Assembly: GCA_017433225.1 (NCBI GenBank)
Contig: JAFRHS010000041.1
Coordinates: 1-58,453, forward strand
Direction: 5' to 3'
Length of the DNA: 58,453 nucleotides
Source of the DNA: Clostridia bacterium
GTDB taxonomy: Bacteria; Bacillota; Clostridia; Oscillospirales; Acutalibacteraceae
Positions 32,237-41,120 of the stretch are shown here, piece by piece. The position numbers and the translations under genes were made by a program. Each line of letters begins with the position of its first letter. Positions within the stretch are counted from its first letter, which is position 1. The notes under the pieces were generated by a model. It was given only the letters and a program-made list of their open reading frames with translations. It did no database searches and was not told the DNA's origin.

Positions 32237-32467
32237 TCAACCGCCATACATAAGCGCGAAAAAGCTGATGACATCACCGTCCTTCAGGACGGTATTCATT
32301 GGCTGGGTCTGGCCGTTCAGAGCAACGCGGACGACTCTTGCAAAGGTCGTCGGGATGCCGATCTTGTGGATCGCCTGACCGAGGGTAGCACCCTCTTCGA
32401 TGTCCAGCCAGCCTTTTTCATCGAGGTTGCGGGCCAGTCCAAACGGCCCGAACACCTTGATTCTCAT
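32237..32467 (-). CDS. MoaD/ThiS-like small sulfur-carrier protein
   Basis: A 76-residue beta-grasp protein: MRIKVFGPFGLARN, then GATLGQAIHKIGIP, NGQTQPMNTVLKDGDVISFF and the C-terminal Gly-Gly (MYGG). The free GG tail is used for thiocarboxylate sulfur transfer in molybdopterin or tungstopterin synthesis. Its position directly after the AOR and ferredoxin genes (ATGA overlap with the ferredoxin) suggests supply of pterin cofactor sulfur to that enzyme. The start at 32467 is the Met opening the fold. Confidence 0.85.
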   Translation of the reverse strand: MRIKVFGPFGLARNLDEKGWLDIEEGATLGQAIHKIGIPTTFARVVRVALNGQTQPMNTVLKDGDVISFFALMYGG

Positions 32468-32694
32468 GACGCGGCCTCCATACGGATGGCCTCGACCGGG
32501 CACGCGTCGCAGCATCTGCCGCAGCCGGTGCACTTAGCCTTGTCGACCACCGGAAAAAAGTTGTTCCACTTGTCGAACCCCGCGACTTTTCCGTTCAAGG
32601 TCAGTTCGATACAGCTGATGGGACAGGCGTCGGAACAGACCTGGCAGGACAGACAGGGTTCAAAGTTGATGACGGGATATTGCTTTGCTGCCAT
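32464..32694 (-). CDS. 2[4Fe-4S] ferredoxin
   Basis: A 76-residue bacterial ferredoxin with two cluster motifs, CLSCQVCSDACP and CTGCGRCCDACP, about 40 residues apart. It most likely takes electrons from the adjacent aldehyde ferredoxin oxidoreductase. ATG at 32694 directly follows the AOR stop (TAAATG), with GGAGGTG upstream. Confidence 0.95.
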   Translation of the reverse strand: MAAKQYPVINFEPCLSCQVCSDACPISCIELTLNGKVAGFDKWNNFFPVVDKAKCTGCGRCCDACPVEAIRMEAAS

Positions 32695-34686
32695 TTACGA
32701 CACCTCCAGTTCCAGAAGCTCATTGATTCCGAGCTTTTCCAGAGTCTCCGGCAGCGGAACACCGGTGTCCGGGTCCCAGCCGAAGGCTTTCCAGTGCAGT
32801 GACTTCTGCTTGTCCGTGTTCGGAAGCTGGACGCCTTTGAGAGCGCCTTCTTTCAGGGGCGGGAAGCCCAGGACGCGCGGCGGAAGTTTGAAATCTGTCG
32901 GGTTGATGCCGTGCTTGACATTGAACTGCTGGCGCATGGTCTGGATCCGTTCGCCGATGCGCATATAGTCTTCGCCGTCACGGTTCCAGCCGCTGGCCGC
33001 ATTGATGTGCTCTGCGGGGTGTGAGGTGTGAACGCCCATCATCTCGAGATAGAGACAGGCGCCCATGCCGTCCATGAGCTGGCTGTAACAGGTGTTTGCC
33101 TTCGTCATCAGCGCGTTCTGCTCGGTCGCTTCCCGGTCCTCTCTCTTATGGTGGACCTTGACGGGAGGCGCCCAGGAGACGAAGTCGCACAGGCTCATGG
33201 CATTGTACATGAGGTCCATGGCAATGGTGTGCTTGCCCGGCGCCGGTTCCAGCATGTAATGCAGACCGACCGAGGTGTCGTTCCTCGGGTCGTGCGCGGG
33301 CAGTTCCTGACCGGCAACGTTGATGGCGTACTGTGCCGTCTCGGGGCCGAGACGTTCGACGGCTTTTCTCGTGCCGTCCGCCAGTATATCGCCAAAGCCT
33401 TCGCGGTCGATGATCTTCTGGCACAGGGCAAGAATGGCGTACGTGTTGCCCCAGGTGAGATGGAGGCCGTCGGTCACGCTCTCATCGATGAGTCCGTTCT
33501 CGAAGCATTCGATGGCATAGGCGATCGTGCCGCCGACCGAAATGGAGTCGAGTCCGGCGCGGTTCAGGAGTTCATTCATGTACAGGATGGAGTCGAGGTC
33601 GTCGTTCAGCAGGAGGTTGCCGAGCTGGTTGAGGGTCTCGTACTCCGGTTTGTGCGTGTAATCGTATTTACTGTACTTGTTGCCCCGAATGTCCAGGATA
33701 CTGCCGCAACCGAGGGCGCAGGAGTAGCAGTGGTACTTCCGGTACTCCTTTTTCATCAGGACGTCGGGATTGAACGTCTTTGTGGCGTTCGGGATGTCTT
33801 TTCTGGAACCTGCCCAGTTCTTGACAGGAGCGTCGCCGCTCGTGCTGCCCATGGGCGTGTTCATGGGGGTACCCCAGGTCTTCAGGAGCATGTTGGCCAT
33901 GGAACCATCCAGCGGGAAGTTGAACGGAGCCATGCCCATCGCGTAGCCGCCCAAGCCGATGAGTCGGCCAATGGGAAGATCCGGGACGCTCGCCCCTTTG
34001 ATCTTTGCACCGAGGGTCTTGCTGAGTTCCTTCATGGCCTGCTTGTCCGCGCAGGGGATCGGCTTATTGCCGGCGAGGACGACGGCTTTCAGGTTCTTGC
34101 TGCCCATGACGGCGCCAAGGCCGGAACGGGCCGCGATTCGGCCGCCCGCGTTGACGACACCGGCCATGAGGGACTTCTTCTCCCCCGCGGTGCCAATGAC
34201 GGCCACAACGGGTTTCTTGATCGTGTAGTTGTCGGCGGTGAGCTTCTCTTCCGCTTCCACGGCGTCGAGGCCCCAATAGGCAGAGGCGTCGCGCAGCTCA
34301 CACGTCTTGTTGTCCATGTAGAGATAGACCGGTTTCTCCGAGATTCCCTTGAAGAAAATGCCGTCCACTCCACAGTGTTTGATCGCCGGAGAGAACGTAC
34401 CACCACAGTTCGCATCTCCCCAGCCGCCGGTCAGCGGCGATTTGCCCACGAGCATCCAACGCCCGGTGAGCAGTGCTCCGGTCCCTGTCAGCGCACCACT
34501 GAGGATACCGAGCACATTGTCGGGACCTAAGGGGTCCGCATCTGCCGGAATGTTTTTCAGGCAGTACCAGACACCCAAACCTTTGCCGGACAGGACATTA
34601 TAGTAGACTTCATCCGGCACTTTAGTCCGTTTGATCTCTCCCTTAGTAAGGTCTACTTCCAGAATGTAGCCCATACAGCTTTTCAT
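32695..34686 (-). CDS. Tungsten-type aldehyde ferredoxin oxidoreductase
   Basis: Oxidises aldehydes to carboxylic acids and passes electrons to ferredoxin; may run in reverse. The 663-residue protein has the AOR N-domain (MGYILEVDLTKGEIKRTKVP, LSGALTGTGALLTGRWM, CGGTFSPAIKHCGVDGIFFKG), a pterin-binding RSGLGAVMGSKNLKAVVLAG and a cysteine set HCYSCALGCGS for the 4Fe-4S cluster. The next genes are a ferredoxin and MoaD-like carrier, a complete functional set. Starts at 34686 with GGGTGGTG upstream. The physiological aldehyde is unknown; products of the glycyl radical enzymes 4-16 kb away are candidates. Confidence 0.93.
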   Translation of the reverse strand: MKSCMGYILEVDLTKGEIKRTKVPDEVYYNVLSGKGLGVWYCLKNIPADADPLGPDNVLGILSGALTGTGALLTGRWMLVGKSPLTGGWGDANCGGTFSPAIKHCGVDGIFFKGISEKPVYLYMDNKTCELRDASAYWGLDAVEAEEKLTADNYTIKKPVVAVIGTAGEKKSLMAGVVNAGGRIAARSGLGAVMGSKNLKAVVLAGNKPIPCADKQAMKELSKTLGAKIKGASVPDLPIGRLIGLGGYAMGMAPFNFPLDGSMANMLLKTWGTPMNTPMGSTSGDAPVKNWAGSRKDIPNATKTFNPDVLMKKEYRKYHCYSCALGCGSILDIRGNKYSKYDYTHKPEYETLNQLGNLLLNDDLDSILYMNELLNRAGLDSISVGGTIAYAIECFENGLIDESVTDGLHLTWGNTYAILALCQKIIDREGFGDILADGTRKAVERLGPETAQYAINVAGQELPAHDPRNDTSVGLHYMLEPAPGKHTIAMDLMYNAMSLCDFVSWAPPVKVHHKREDREATEQNALMTKANTCYSQLMDGMGACLYLEMMGVHTSHPAEHINAASGWNRDGEDYMRIGERIQTMRQQFNVKHGINPTDFKLPPRVLGFPPLKEGALKGVQLPNTDKQKSLHWKAFGWDPDTGVPLPETLEKLGINELLELEVS

Positions 34687-34728
34687 AAAAACACCACCCA
34701 TTTTTATGACTCGTATTCAATTGTCCAA

Positions 34729-34758
34729 GGTAATCTGTGAGCGGCATGGTGCGTTACC
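34729..34758 (-). promoter_or_regulatory. Inverted repeat upstream of the AOR operon
   Basis: GGTAA and TTACC arms about 20 bp apart lie 43-72 nt before the AOR start, in the right place for an operator or leader hairpin. No convincing promoter boxes are seen. Confidence 0.3.
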
Positions 34759-34823
34759 TCTCAAGCCCATTATTACAAGGAATACTGTGCCGCGTCAATG
34801 TGTGTAAAGAAGATAGAGAATCT

Positions 34824-34853
34824 TAAAAAACCCCGGCTTCTTGCCGGAGTTTT
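34824..34853 (-). terminator. Rho-independent terminator after the DMT transporter
   Basis: ACTCCGGCAAGAAGCCGGGGT on the minus strand followed by TTTTT, 18 nt past the transporter stop. Confidence 0.8.
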
Positions 34854-34870
34854 CGTGTTAGAAAAGATGT

Positions 34871-35782
34871 TTACAGAAGGCGGATGAGCGCCGCGCCGAC
34901 GAGCATGAGGAGGACGCCGATGATCTTCTGCAGCGGCACGTCCCGTTTCGGGGAATCCAGGATGCCCGTGCGGTCGATGAGGAGCCCTCCGGCGGTGAGG
35001 CCGGTGAGGTTCAGAATGACCGTCATGCCGGTGCCGAGCCTGTGCTGCAGGTAGACGTTGAAGAGGACGAAAGCGCCGCCGAGGATACCGCCGGTCCACA
35101 TCCACCAGGGGCCTTTGGCCGTGGGTGCGGGGCCGCGGTGCCACTGGAGCAGGCAGATAAAAAACAGGAGGGCCGTACCCACGAGGAAGTTCATGATGGA
35201 GGACTGCACCGTGGAGTCCAGCGCCACGCCCAGGCCGCCGTTGACCGAGGTCTGGATGGCACCGAGGGAACCGAAGAACACGCCGAAGAGGCGGTAGCCC
35301 ATGAGGGCTGCCTGGCTTTTCCCGCTCCCCTCCACTTCCTTCTCCCGGCCGCCGAGGGCGACGAGGAGCACGCCGGCGAACACGAGGGCCGCGCCGAAGA
35401 TGCGCCAGAAGGTCAGGGGCACCTGTTCTACCCGGAACCAGCCGAACGTGTCGATGAGAAGGCCCATGACGATCTGCCCGAAGACCGGGAACACGACCGT
35501 CTGTACCGCGCCGATGACCGGGAACAGGACAAGGTTGCCGGTGAGGACGGTGACGCCGCAGAAGCCGCCGATGAGCATCCACCAGGGAATGCCGCGGAAG
35601 TCCGAGGGGCGGAAGAGTCCATCGCCCATGATGTACGCCAGGACGATGAGGAACACGAGCCCCACGAGGAAGTTGATGAACGACGCGCGGAAGGGAGTGC
35701 CGAGCGACTTGCGCAGGCGCGTGTTGATGCTCGTCTGCGACGGCATGACAATGCCGGCCAGAATGCCGAAGATAAAGGTCAC
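34871..35782 (-). CDS. DMT-superfamily transporter, YdcZ/DUF606 type, duplicated
   Basis: A 303-residue membrane protein with about ten helices made of two similar halves: MPSQTSINTRLRKSLGTPFRASFINFLVG in the first is echoed by IQTSVNGGLGVALDSTVQSSIMNFLVG in the second. This is the DUF606 (YdcZ) plan of inward-duplicated DMT transporters. The substrate is unknown. GTG start at 35782 with AAGGAGGGG upstream. It sits between the AOR operon and the TetR unit but has its own terminator. Confidence 0.85.
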   Translation of the reverse strand: MTFIFGILAGIVMPSQTSINTRLRKSLGTPFRASFINFLVGLVFLIVLAYIMGDGLFRPSDFRGIPWWMLIGGFCGVTVLTGNLVLFPVIGAVQTVVFPVFGQIVMGLLIDTFGWFRVEQVPLTFWRIFGAALVFAGVLLVALGGREKEVEGSGKSQAALMGYRLFGVFFGSLGAIQTSVNGGLGVALDSTVQSSIMNFLVGTALLFFICLLQWHRGPAPTAKGPWWMWTGGILGGAFVLFNVYLQHRLGTGMTVILNLTGLTAGGLLIDRTGILDSPKRDVPLQKIIGVLLMLVGAALIRLL

Positions 35783-35968
35783 GGTCTCCCCTCCTTACTT
35801 CTTGGTTTCCAAAGCATTATAACATATTCTATCCATAAATGGTCATCGGCCGGAACCCAGGAGGGAATTCCGGCCGACGCCATTGGGAGTTGTGCATCAT
35901 GAAAAAGAAAGGAAACTATGAAAGTTAGGAGTGTTCTGAGGAAGGTTGCCGCTCAGCGGCAGGGCATG

Positions 35969-36172
35969 TCAGTCGGCGTCTTCTTTGACGACCGGTTTCT
36001 TGGTGAGCTTCTTGTCGAGAAGCAGTCCGAGCACCGCGACAAGGATGTCATCGGCCGGACCCGGGATGGCGTCAGGAGCGATCACGTACAGGGCGATGAA
36101 GCCGATGATGAGCGCTTTGACGATGTTGGGGTTGTCGATCTTTTTGACCAGTTCATTGATGATGTTGTTCAT
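35969..36172 (-). CDS. Small membrane protein, YkvA/DUF1232-like
   Basis: A 67-residue protein with a single hydrophobic stretch (IVKALIIGFIALYVIAPDAI) that contains the YVI-PDAIPG-ADD pattern of DUF1232 proteins, and a charged C-terminus (KKLTKKPVVKEDAD). The start at 36172 follows AAAGGATG. It overlaps the end of a 59-aa open frame encoded in another phase, suggesting the two are coupled. Confidence 0.7.
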   Translation of the reverse strand: MNNIINELVKKIDNPNIVKALIIGFIALYVIAPDAIPGPADDILVAVLGLLLDKKLTKKPVVKEDAD

Positions 36173-36332
36173 GCGTGACATCCTTTCTGTGTTCGGTCGA
36201 TGTATTTCCATTCAAAACTTGCTGTTTGAAGTCCACCCGGACGCCGAGGCGTTTTGCCAGCTCCGGGTCTTTTCGGACTCGGTTCGAGAGGCGGATCGCA
36301 GTTTGTCTGGCGTTGGCTGTTGTCGTTGCCAC
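36153..36332 (-). CDS. Possible small protein (59 aa), unknown
   Basis: An open frame of 59 residues starting with GTG at 36332, preceded by a good GGGGGAG site. The product is basic and helical (VATTTANARQTAIRLSNRVR, KDPELAKRLGVRVDFKQQ). Its 3' end overlaps the first 20 nt of the small membrane protein gene, as in coupled gene pairs. No family is recognised. Support comes only from the start signal and the overlap. Confidence 0.45.
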   Translation of the reverse strand: MATTTANARQTAIRLSNRVRKDPELAKRLGVRVDFKQQVLNGNTSTEHRKDVTHEQHHQ

Positions 36333-36386
36333 TGGTGTCTCCCCCTCTCTGCGCCTTTAGTATATCGCCCCACGGCACACAAAAAA

Positions 36387-36417
36387 ATAACTGCTTCCGC
36401 AAGTTAGAAGCAGTTAT
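36387..36417 (-). terminator. Rho-independent terminator after the TetR gene
   Basis: ATAACTGCTTC...GAAGCAGTTAT stem followed by TTTTTT on the minus strand, 44 nt past the tetR stop. Confidence 0.85.
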
Positions 36418-36460
36418 TTCATCGTGTTCGGCGAAAAACGGATCTTTCGCCGGGGAGGGT

Positions 36461-37108
36461 TTATTTCTGATAGTTTTCGAGGACTGTGTCAATGAGGAAG
36501 TCGACGAGTTCCGGGCTGTCGGTCTGCACGAGCGGGCCCAGCAGGTAGTCGGTGATCTGGCTGTTGGCCAGGGCCACATACCCGTGGACGGTGCAGAACC
36601 CGCTGAGGAGTTTCATGAGGACCCCTTCCCCACCTTCGTCATCGAGCAGGCCGGACTCCTCCGCGACTTCGACCAGGAAGTCCCGGAATCTCAGAGCGGC
36701 GTCCAGTTCGCGCTTCGCGGCATCCTCGGTCTCTGTGCCCACATAGTCGTAGTACTTGGGCACCGCGGAGATGAAGAGGATGTTGTACACGCCCGGGTGT
36801 TCCAGTCCGAACAGGATGACGTCCCGGATGACGAACCGCAGGCGTTCCATGGGGTCTTTCCCCTCGTCGCGGGCCTTCTCTGCCACTTTGCACAGAGTCT
36901 CAAAGCCCTGTGTCAGAGCGGCCAGGTACAGCTCATCCTTGTTCTTGTAGTACTGGTAGATGGGCGTCGCGGTCATATTCAGCTTGTTCGCGAGCTTCCG
37001 CATGGTGAAGTTCTCATACCCGACCTCGTTGATGAGTTCGAGTGTCTTGTCCAGGATCTCCTCGCGGACTTTCTGGACTTCCTGTTCGCTGCGGGGTTTT
37101 TTCGGCAC
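36461..37108 (-). CDS. TetR-family transcription regulator
   Basis: A 215-residue repressor with N-terminal helix-turn-helix (REEILDKTLELINEVGYENF, then TMRKLANKLNMTATPIYQYY) and a large ligand domain (WHG-like region absent; YNILFISAVPKYYDYVGTE). GTG start at 37108 with AGGAGAA upstream. It lies 29 nt after the esterase gene and probably ends the transcript that contains the SCP2-glycyl radical enzyme. A pair of GTTA-NNN-TAAC sites upstream of that transcript are candidate operators. Confidence 0.92.
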   Translation of the reverse strand: MPKKPRSEQEVQKVREEILDKTLELINEVGYENFTMRKLANKLNMTATPIYQYYKNKDELYLAALTQGFETLCKVAEKARDEGKDPMERLRFVIRDVILFGLEHPGVYNILFISAVPKYYDYVGTETEDAAKRELDAALRFRDFLVEVAEESGLLDDEGGEGVLMKLLSGFCTVHGYVALANSQITDYLLGPLVQTDSPELVDFLIDTVLENYQK

Positions 37109-37137
37109 AGTGATTCTCCTGACTATCGATTCGGGGT

Positions 37138-38106
37138 TTATTTGCGGGGAGGCGCGACTCTGTCCAGGAAGCCTGCCACGTACTGCATGCAGTTGTGGGA
37201 ACTGGGCAGGAACGAGAGCAGATGGAAGTCGTGCAGGGCGACGGGGCCGGTCTCTTCATAGTACTCGTAGTCTGCCCCGACCTCTTTCAGACGGTCCCGG
37301 AGTTTGGGCGAATGTCCGTGGGTGATGGGGTCTTTGTTCCCATAGACCACCAGCGTCTTCGGCTGCTCCGGAGTGACGAACGGGATGGGGTTGAAATACG
37401 GGTACGCGGGATGATGGTGGATGTCTTCCGTGTTGAAGATCGCTTTCGCGAGCTCCCGGAACCACGGGACTTTCATGATGTCGGCGCCCCAGAAGTACGT
37501 GAGGTCGTAGAAGCCGCTGAAGAGGATGCCGCCCTTGACCTTGACGGCCGGGTCGGACACGCCGAGGCCTTTCCGGAATTCCGGGTTTGCCGAAGACGTG
37601 ACGACGACGGAGGCAAGGTGCGAGCCGGCGGAGTCGCCGGAGACGACGACGCAGTCGGTGTCGAGGTTGTACTTCGCGGCGTTGTCGGCGATCCACTGCA
37701 GCGCCTGATACGCCTGATGGATCTGGGTCGGATAGTAATAGTCGCCGTGGCTCTTCTTCGGGTCATGCTTCTCGAACATCTTGTACTCTTTCGGCGGGAG
37801 GCCGTAGTTCATGTTGACGACGAACCATCCGCTGTCTGCCATCTGCAGGCACTGTCCGCGGCTGTTGCGTTTATCGCCGATGACCCAGCCGCCTCCGTGG
37901 ATGTTCAGAATGACAGGGTATTTATCATACTTTGTACTGTGGGGATTGTAAAGCAGATCCGCGACACAGACGTCCGGGTTCGAGGGGTCGTAAACGACGT
38001 CGTTGATTTCTTTGATGCTCGGATAGTTCAGGTTGTTGACTTCGATGTCTTTTGCCCAGTTGTCGATGTCAAAGACCAGGGCGATCACTTTTCCGCCAAA
38101 TTTCAT
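37138..38106 (-). CDS. Alpha/beta hydrolase (esterase), glycyl radical enzyme operon
   Basis: A 322-residue hydrolase: ILNIHGGGWVIGDK is the HGGGW oxyanion motif, VVVSGDSAGSHLASVV the nucleophile elbow, VYGNKDPITHG the Asp region and VALHDFHLLSFLPSS the His. It belongs to the BD-FAE/HSL-like esterases. It is 18 nt downstream of the SCP2-glycyl radical enzyme gene, so it may release or activate an ester form of that enzyme's substrate or product. Start at 38106 has GGGAGG with 8-nt spacing. Confidence 0.88.
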   Translation of the reverse strand: MKFGGKVIALVFDIDNWAKDIEVNNLNYPSIKEINDVVYDPSNPDVCVADLLYNPHSTKYDKYPVILNIHGGGWVIGDKRNSRGQCLQMADSGWFVVNMNYGLPPKEYKMFEKHDPKKSHGDYYYPTQIHQAYQALQWIADNAAKYNLDTDCVVVSGDSAGSHLASVVVTSSANPEFRKGLGVSDPAVKVKGGILFSGFYDLTYFWGADIMKVPWFRELAKAIFNTEDIHHHPAYPYFNPIPFVTPEQPKTLVVYGNKDPITHGHSPKLRDRLKEVGADYEYYEETGPVALHDFHLLSFLPSSHNCMQYVAGFLDRVAPPRK

Positions 38107-38124
38107 TTCCATTACCTCCCGATA

Positions 38125-41109
38125 TTACATGCCGTAGTCGGCGCGATTCACGAGTTCCAGCTGAAGGTCGCGGCACAGGTCGACGAAGTAGGCGTTGTAA
38201 CCGGAGATACGGACCATGAGGTCGCGGTACTCATCCGGGTTCGCCATAGCCGCCCGCATGGTGTCGGACGAGACGACGTTGAACTGCATCTGCATGCCGC
38301 CGAGGTTGGAGTACGCCTTGGCATAGGCGGTGACGTTGTCGACCGTCTGCTCGTGCGTATCTTTCGGGGCCGGGTTGACCTTGACGTTGAACGCGATGTT
38401 GTTGTTCATGCTGACCGGGTCGAGCTTACTGACGTCCTTGATGTTGTCGAGCAGGCTCTTCGACGCGTTGGCTTCCGGGGTGAGGCCCGGGGTGAAGGGC
38501 AGGAACGCCAGACGGCCGGAGGGCAGAGCACCCGTCAGGGAGCCGAACGCCACGTGGTTGGACATGGACCAGAAGCCGGTGGTGTAGTGGCCGCCGCGGA
38601 AGTTCGTGTGGGCCCAGAAGGTGTCTTTCATGAACTTCGTGACGCGGTTGGCCATGGCGACGGCTTCCTCGTTGTCGGAGCCGAAGCGCGGGGTCTCGGT
38701 CAGGATGATGCTGCGCATGACATCGTGGCCTTCGAAGTTGTCTTTCGTCGCCTGGACGATCTCTTCCAGAGTATATTTGTGCTGTTCGAAGACGAGATAC
38801 TTGATCGCCATCAGGGAATCGACGATGTCGGCAAGGCCGATGCACGCGGTACCGGAGGAGTTGTACTTGGCGCCGCCTTTCGTGCAGTCCAGACCCTTCT
38901 GGATGCAGCCGTCGATGACCGCCGACATGAACGGGGTCGGACGGATGACAGAGTGGGCTTCGCCGAGGAGGTTGTTGTATTCACAGGCAAGGTCCGCCTG
39001 GAAGGCAAGCTGAGTGAAGAAGGCCTGCAGGAAGTCTTCGAACGTCTTGAAGGAGCCGACCTCGCCGGTCTTCGGGCCGAGGTGCCAGCGCATCAGCGGG
39101 TGGTAACCGTTGTACAGCGCCATTTCCAGCGCGGAGACCATGTTGAACATCATGCAGTTCGTGTGGCCGAGATGCTTACCGGAGATGGTGGGTTCGACGC
39201 AGCCGGTGGCCGCCCAGTCGTACATGTCTCTCTGCTCGTAGTTGTGCTCCACGAGAGAGGCCATGACGGCTTCGTCGTTGTGGATGGACGGAGTGGCGGT
39301 CGTGTTGACGTTGACTTCGCAGAGACGTTTCAGGTACGTCATGCTGTTCTTCGACGCGTTGTAACGGGCGTTGACGTTCGGGTCTCTCATGCTCAGCATC
39401 TCCGTGACCTTCAGGAAGATGTAGGTCATGTCGTTGACCGCGTCTTCCCCGTCCGGAGTGATGCCGCCGAGGGTGATGGCCTGGTCGGAGGAAGAACCGC
39501 CGAACAGGTAGTTGCCGATGTCCGGGATGAGCGGCAGGTGGTCCTGACAGCGCAGGTAGAAACAGCCGAGCAGTTCGAGGACGTGGGACACATAGGCGTC
39601 CTTCTCCTCTTTCGTCTGCAGCTTCGCCATGTCGGCCTCAAAGTAGGGCTGCAACCACTGGTCCATACGGCCGAGGGAGAAACCGGCGTTGGTGCTTTCC
39701 ATGTGGACACCGACCCAGTGGACCCAGACCGCGTGGACCGCTTCGTCCATGTTGCGGGCGGGGAATTCGGGAGAATGTCTCACGGCGTCGGCGATGACCT
39801 GGAGTTCGGCCTTCCGTTTCGGGTCGGTCTCCGCGTCTGCTTCCTTCTGCGCCTGGTCGGCGAGATGGTGCGCGTAGGTGATCATGCCTTCGTAGCAGTG
39901 GATCATTGCTTCGAGGGTCAGTTTCTTCTCTTCGTTCGCGTCCTTGTCCGCTTCGAGTTCCGCTTTGATCTCGTCGATGATGCCAGTCAGGCCGAGACGA
40001 AGGACTTTCGGATAGTCGAGGATGGTGTGGGACAGCGCGACCGTCTTCCACATGAAGATAGCGGCCCAGCGTTCATCCAGCTGCTGGCAGATGGGTTCGT
40101 TGTATTTCTCGCGAACGTACTCGCGGAAGTTGCGATGGGTCCAGTACGGGAAGACTTCGGAATTGAGTTTTTTGATCTCTTCCGGAGACAGTTCTCCGTA
40201 GGGGTTCAGCATGCGCTCGTGGACGGTCATGAGTTCCGCCCAGATCATGGTGCCCTGTGCATCGGGGTACAGCGGCACACCGATCTCTTTGGTAGTCGTG
40301 GTGCCGGCAATCAGGTCGCCCTTGCGGATGATGGGCTTGCGCTGCTCCATCAGATGTTTGAAGGCCAGACCCTGGCGCTCGATCGGGACCCAGGGCGTGC
40401 CGTCGGGCTTCGTCTCGAAGCCGGTCTTGCGGAAGTATTCCGTCAGAATGACAGCGCGTTCCGAGCAGAGTTCCGGAGTCCCGCAGTGGTGGATGTCCAG
40501 ATATTTCTGAAGTCTCGGATACTGTTCGATCGAGTAGGTGGACAGGTACGGGTCTTCGGTGAGGTACTTGACGCCCGGGTCCACGCTGTCAGCCTTCAGG
40601 TATTCCTTCGGCTTCTTTTCACGCTTCGCATCGGCGGGGTCCGCGACCATTTCCTTGCCGGTCTCCAGCCGCTCTTCACGCTGCTTTCTCATCTTCTTGA
40701 CCTGGCTGTTTTTCATCAGGACCGAGATGAGGAAGTCGAAGGTCTCGATAAACACCAGCGTGCCGCTGGTGGTCATCTCATGTCTCAGGACCATGAGCAG
40801 GACTTCGTTCGGAGGCAGCATCGCGAGCCGCGCGAGCGCGCCGGTGTCCTGGAGCGTGATCCTGCAGTCCGTGCCCTCGATCGAGCTCTTCACGAAGCCT
40901 TTGCCGTCTTTGAACCACAGGCTCTGTTTGACGGCGCCGTCTTCCGTGGTGATGGCGATGGAGAAATCCAGCCATCCGTCGACCGTTTTCAGATAGTCAT
41001 TGTTCTTTTTGACGTAGGTGAACTGGAACGCGAAATACTGCAGCACCACATGCGTGATCTGATTCGCGACCGCCCCTACTGCCTTGTCCTTGTTTACCAC
41101 TTTTGTCAT
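38125..41109 (-). CDS. Glycyl radical enzyme with N-terminal SCP2-like domain
   Basis: A 994-residue fusion. Residues about 1-135 look like an SCP2 sterol/lipid-carrier domain (DGWLDFSIAITTEDG, LWFKDGKGFVKSSIEGTDCR, ITLQDTGALARLAMLPPNEV). Residues about 170-994 are a complete glycyl radical enzyme of the PFL/diol-dehydratase group: thiyl Cys at 637 in ATGCVEP (Cys-x-Glu pair) and radical Gly at 970 in VRISGYNAYF. The usual length is about 800, so the extra domain is real added sequence. The next gene upstream is its activase. Start at 41109 follows GGGAGG with good spacing. It probably acts on a hydrophobic substrate; the reaction is unknown. Confidence 0.93.
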   Translation of the reverse strand: MTKVVNKDKAVGAVANQITHVVLQYFAFQFTYVKKNNDYLKTVDGWLDFSIAITTEDGAVKQSLWFKDGKGFVKSSIEGTDCRITLQDTGALARLAMLPPNEVLLMVLRHEMTTSGTLVFIETFDFLISVLMKNSQVKKMRKQREERLETGKEMVADPADAKREKKPKEYLKADSVDPGVKYLTEDPYLSTYSIEQYPRLQKYLDIHHCGTPELCSERAVILTEYFRKTGFETKPDGTPWVPIERQGLAFKHLMEQRKPIIRKGDLIAGTTTTKEIGVPLYPDAQGTMIWAELMTVHERMLNPYGELSPEEIKKLNSEVFPYWTHRNFREYVREKYNEPICQQLDERWAAIFMWKTVALSHTILDYPKVLRLGLTGIIDEIKAELEADKDANEEKKLTLEAMIHCYEGMITYAHHLADQAQKEADAETDPKRKAELQVIADAVRHSPEFPARNMDEAVHAVWVHWVGVHMESTNAGFSLGRMDQWLQPYFEADMAKLQTKEEKDAYVSHVLELLGCFYLRCQDHLPLIPDIGNYLFGGSSSDQAITLGGITPDGEDAVNDMTYIFLKVTEMLSMRDPNVNARYNASKNSMTYLKRLCEVNVNTTATPSIHNDEAVMASLVEHNYEQRDMYDWAATGCVEPTISGKHLGHTNCMMFNMVSALEMALYNGYHPLMRWHLGPKTGEVGSFKTFEDFLQAFFTQLAFQADLACEYNNLLGEAHSVIRPTPFMSAVIDGCIQKGLDCTKGGAKYNSSGTACIGLADIVDSLMAIKYLVFEQHKYTLEEIVQATKDNFEGHDVMRSIILTETPRFGSDNEEAVAMANRVTKFMKDTFWAHTNFRGGHYTTGFWSMSNHVAFGSLTGALPSGRLAFLPFTPGLTPEANASKSLLDNIKDVSKLDPVSMNNNIAFNVKVNPAPKDTHEQTVDNVTAYAKAYSNLGGMQMQFNVVSSDTMRAAMANPDEYRDLMVRISGYNAYFVDLCRDLQLELVNRADYGM

Positions 41110-41120
41110 AATAACCTCCC

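Noticed and set aside
34702-34823. Molybdenum/tungsten cofactor riboswitch before the AOR operon
   Set aside because: Only one short inverted repeat is visible; the multi-stem Moco/Tuco architecture is absent.
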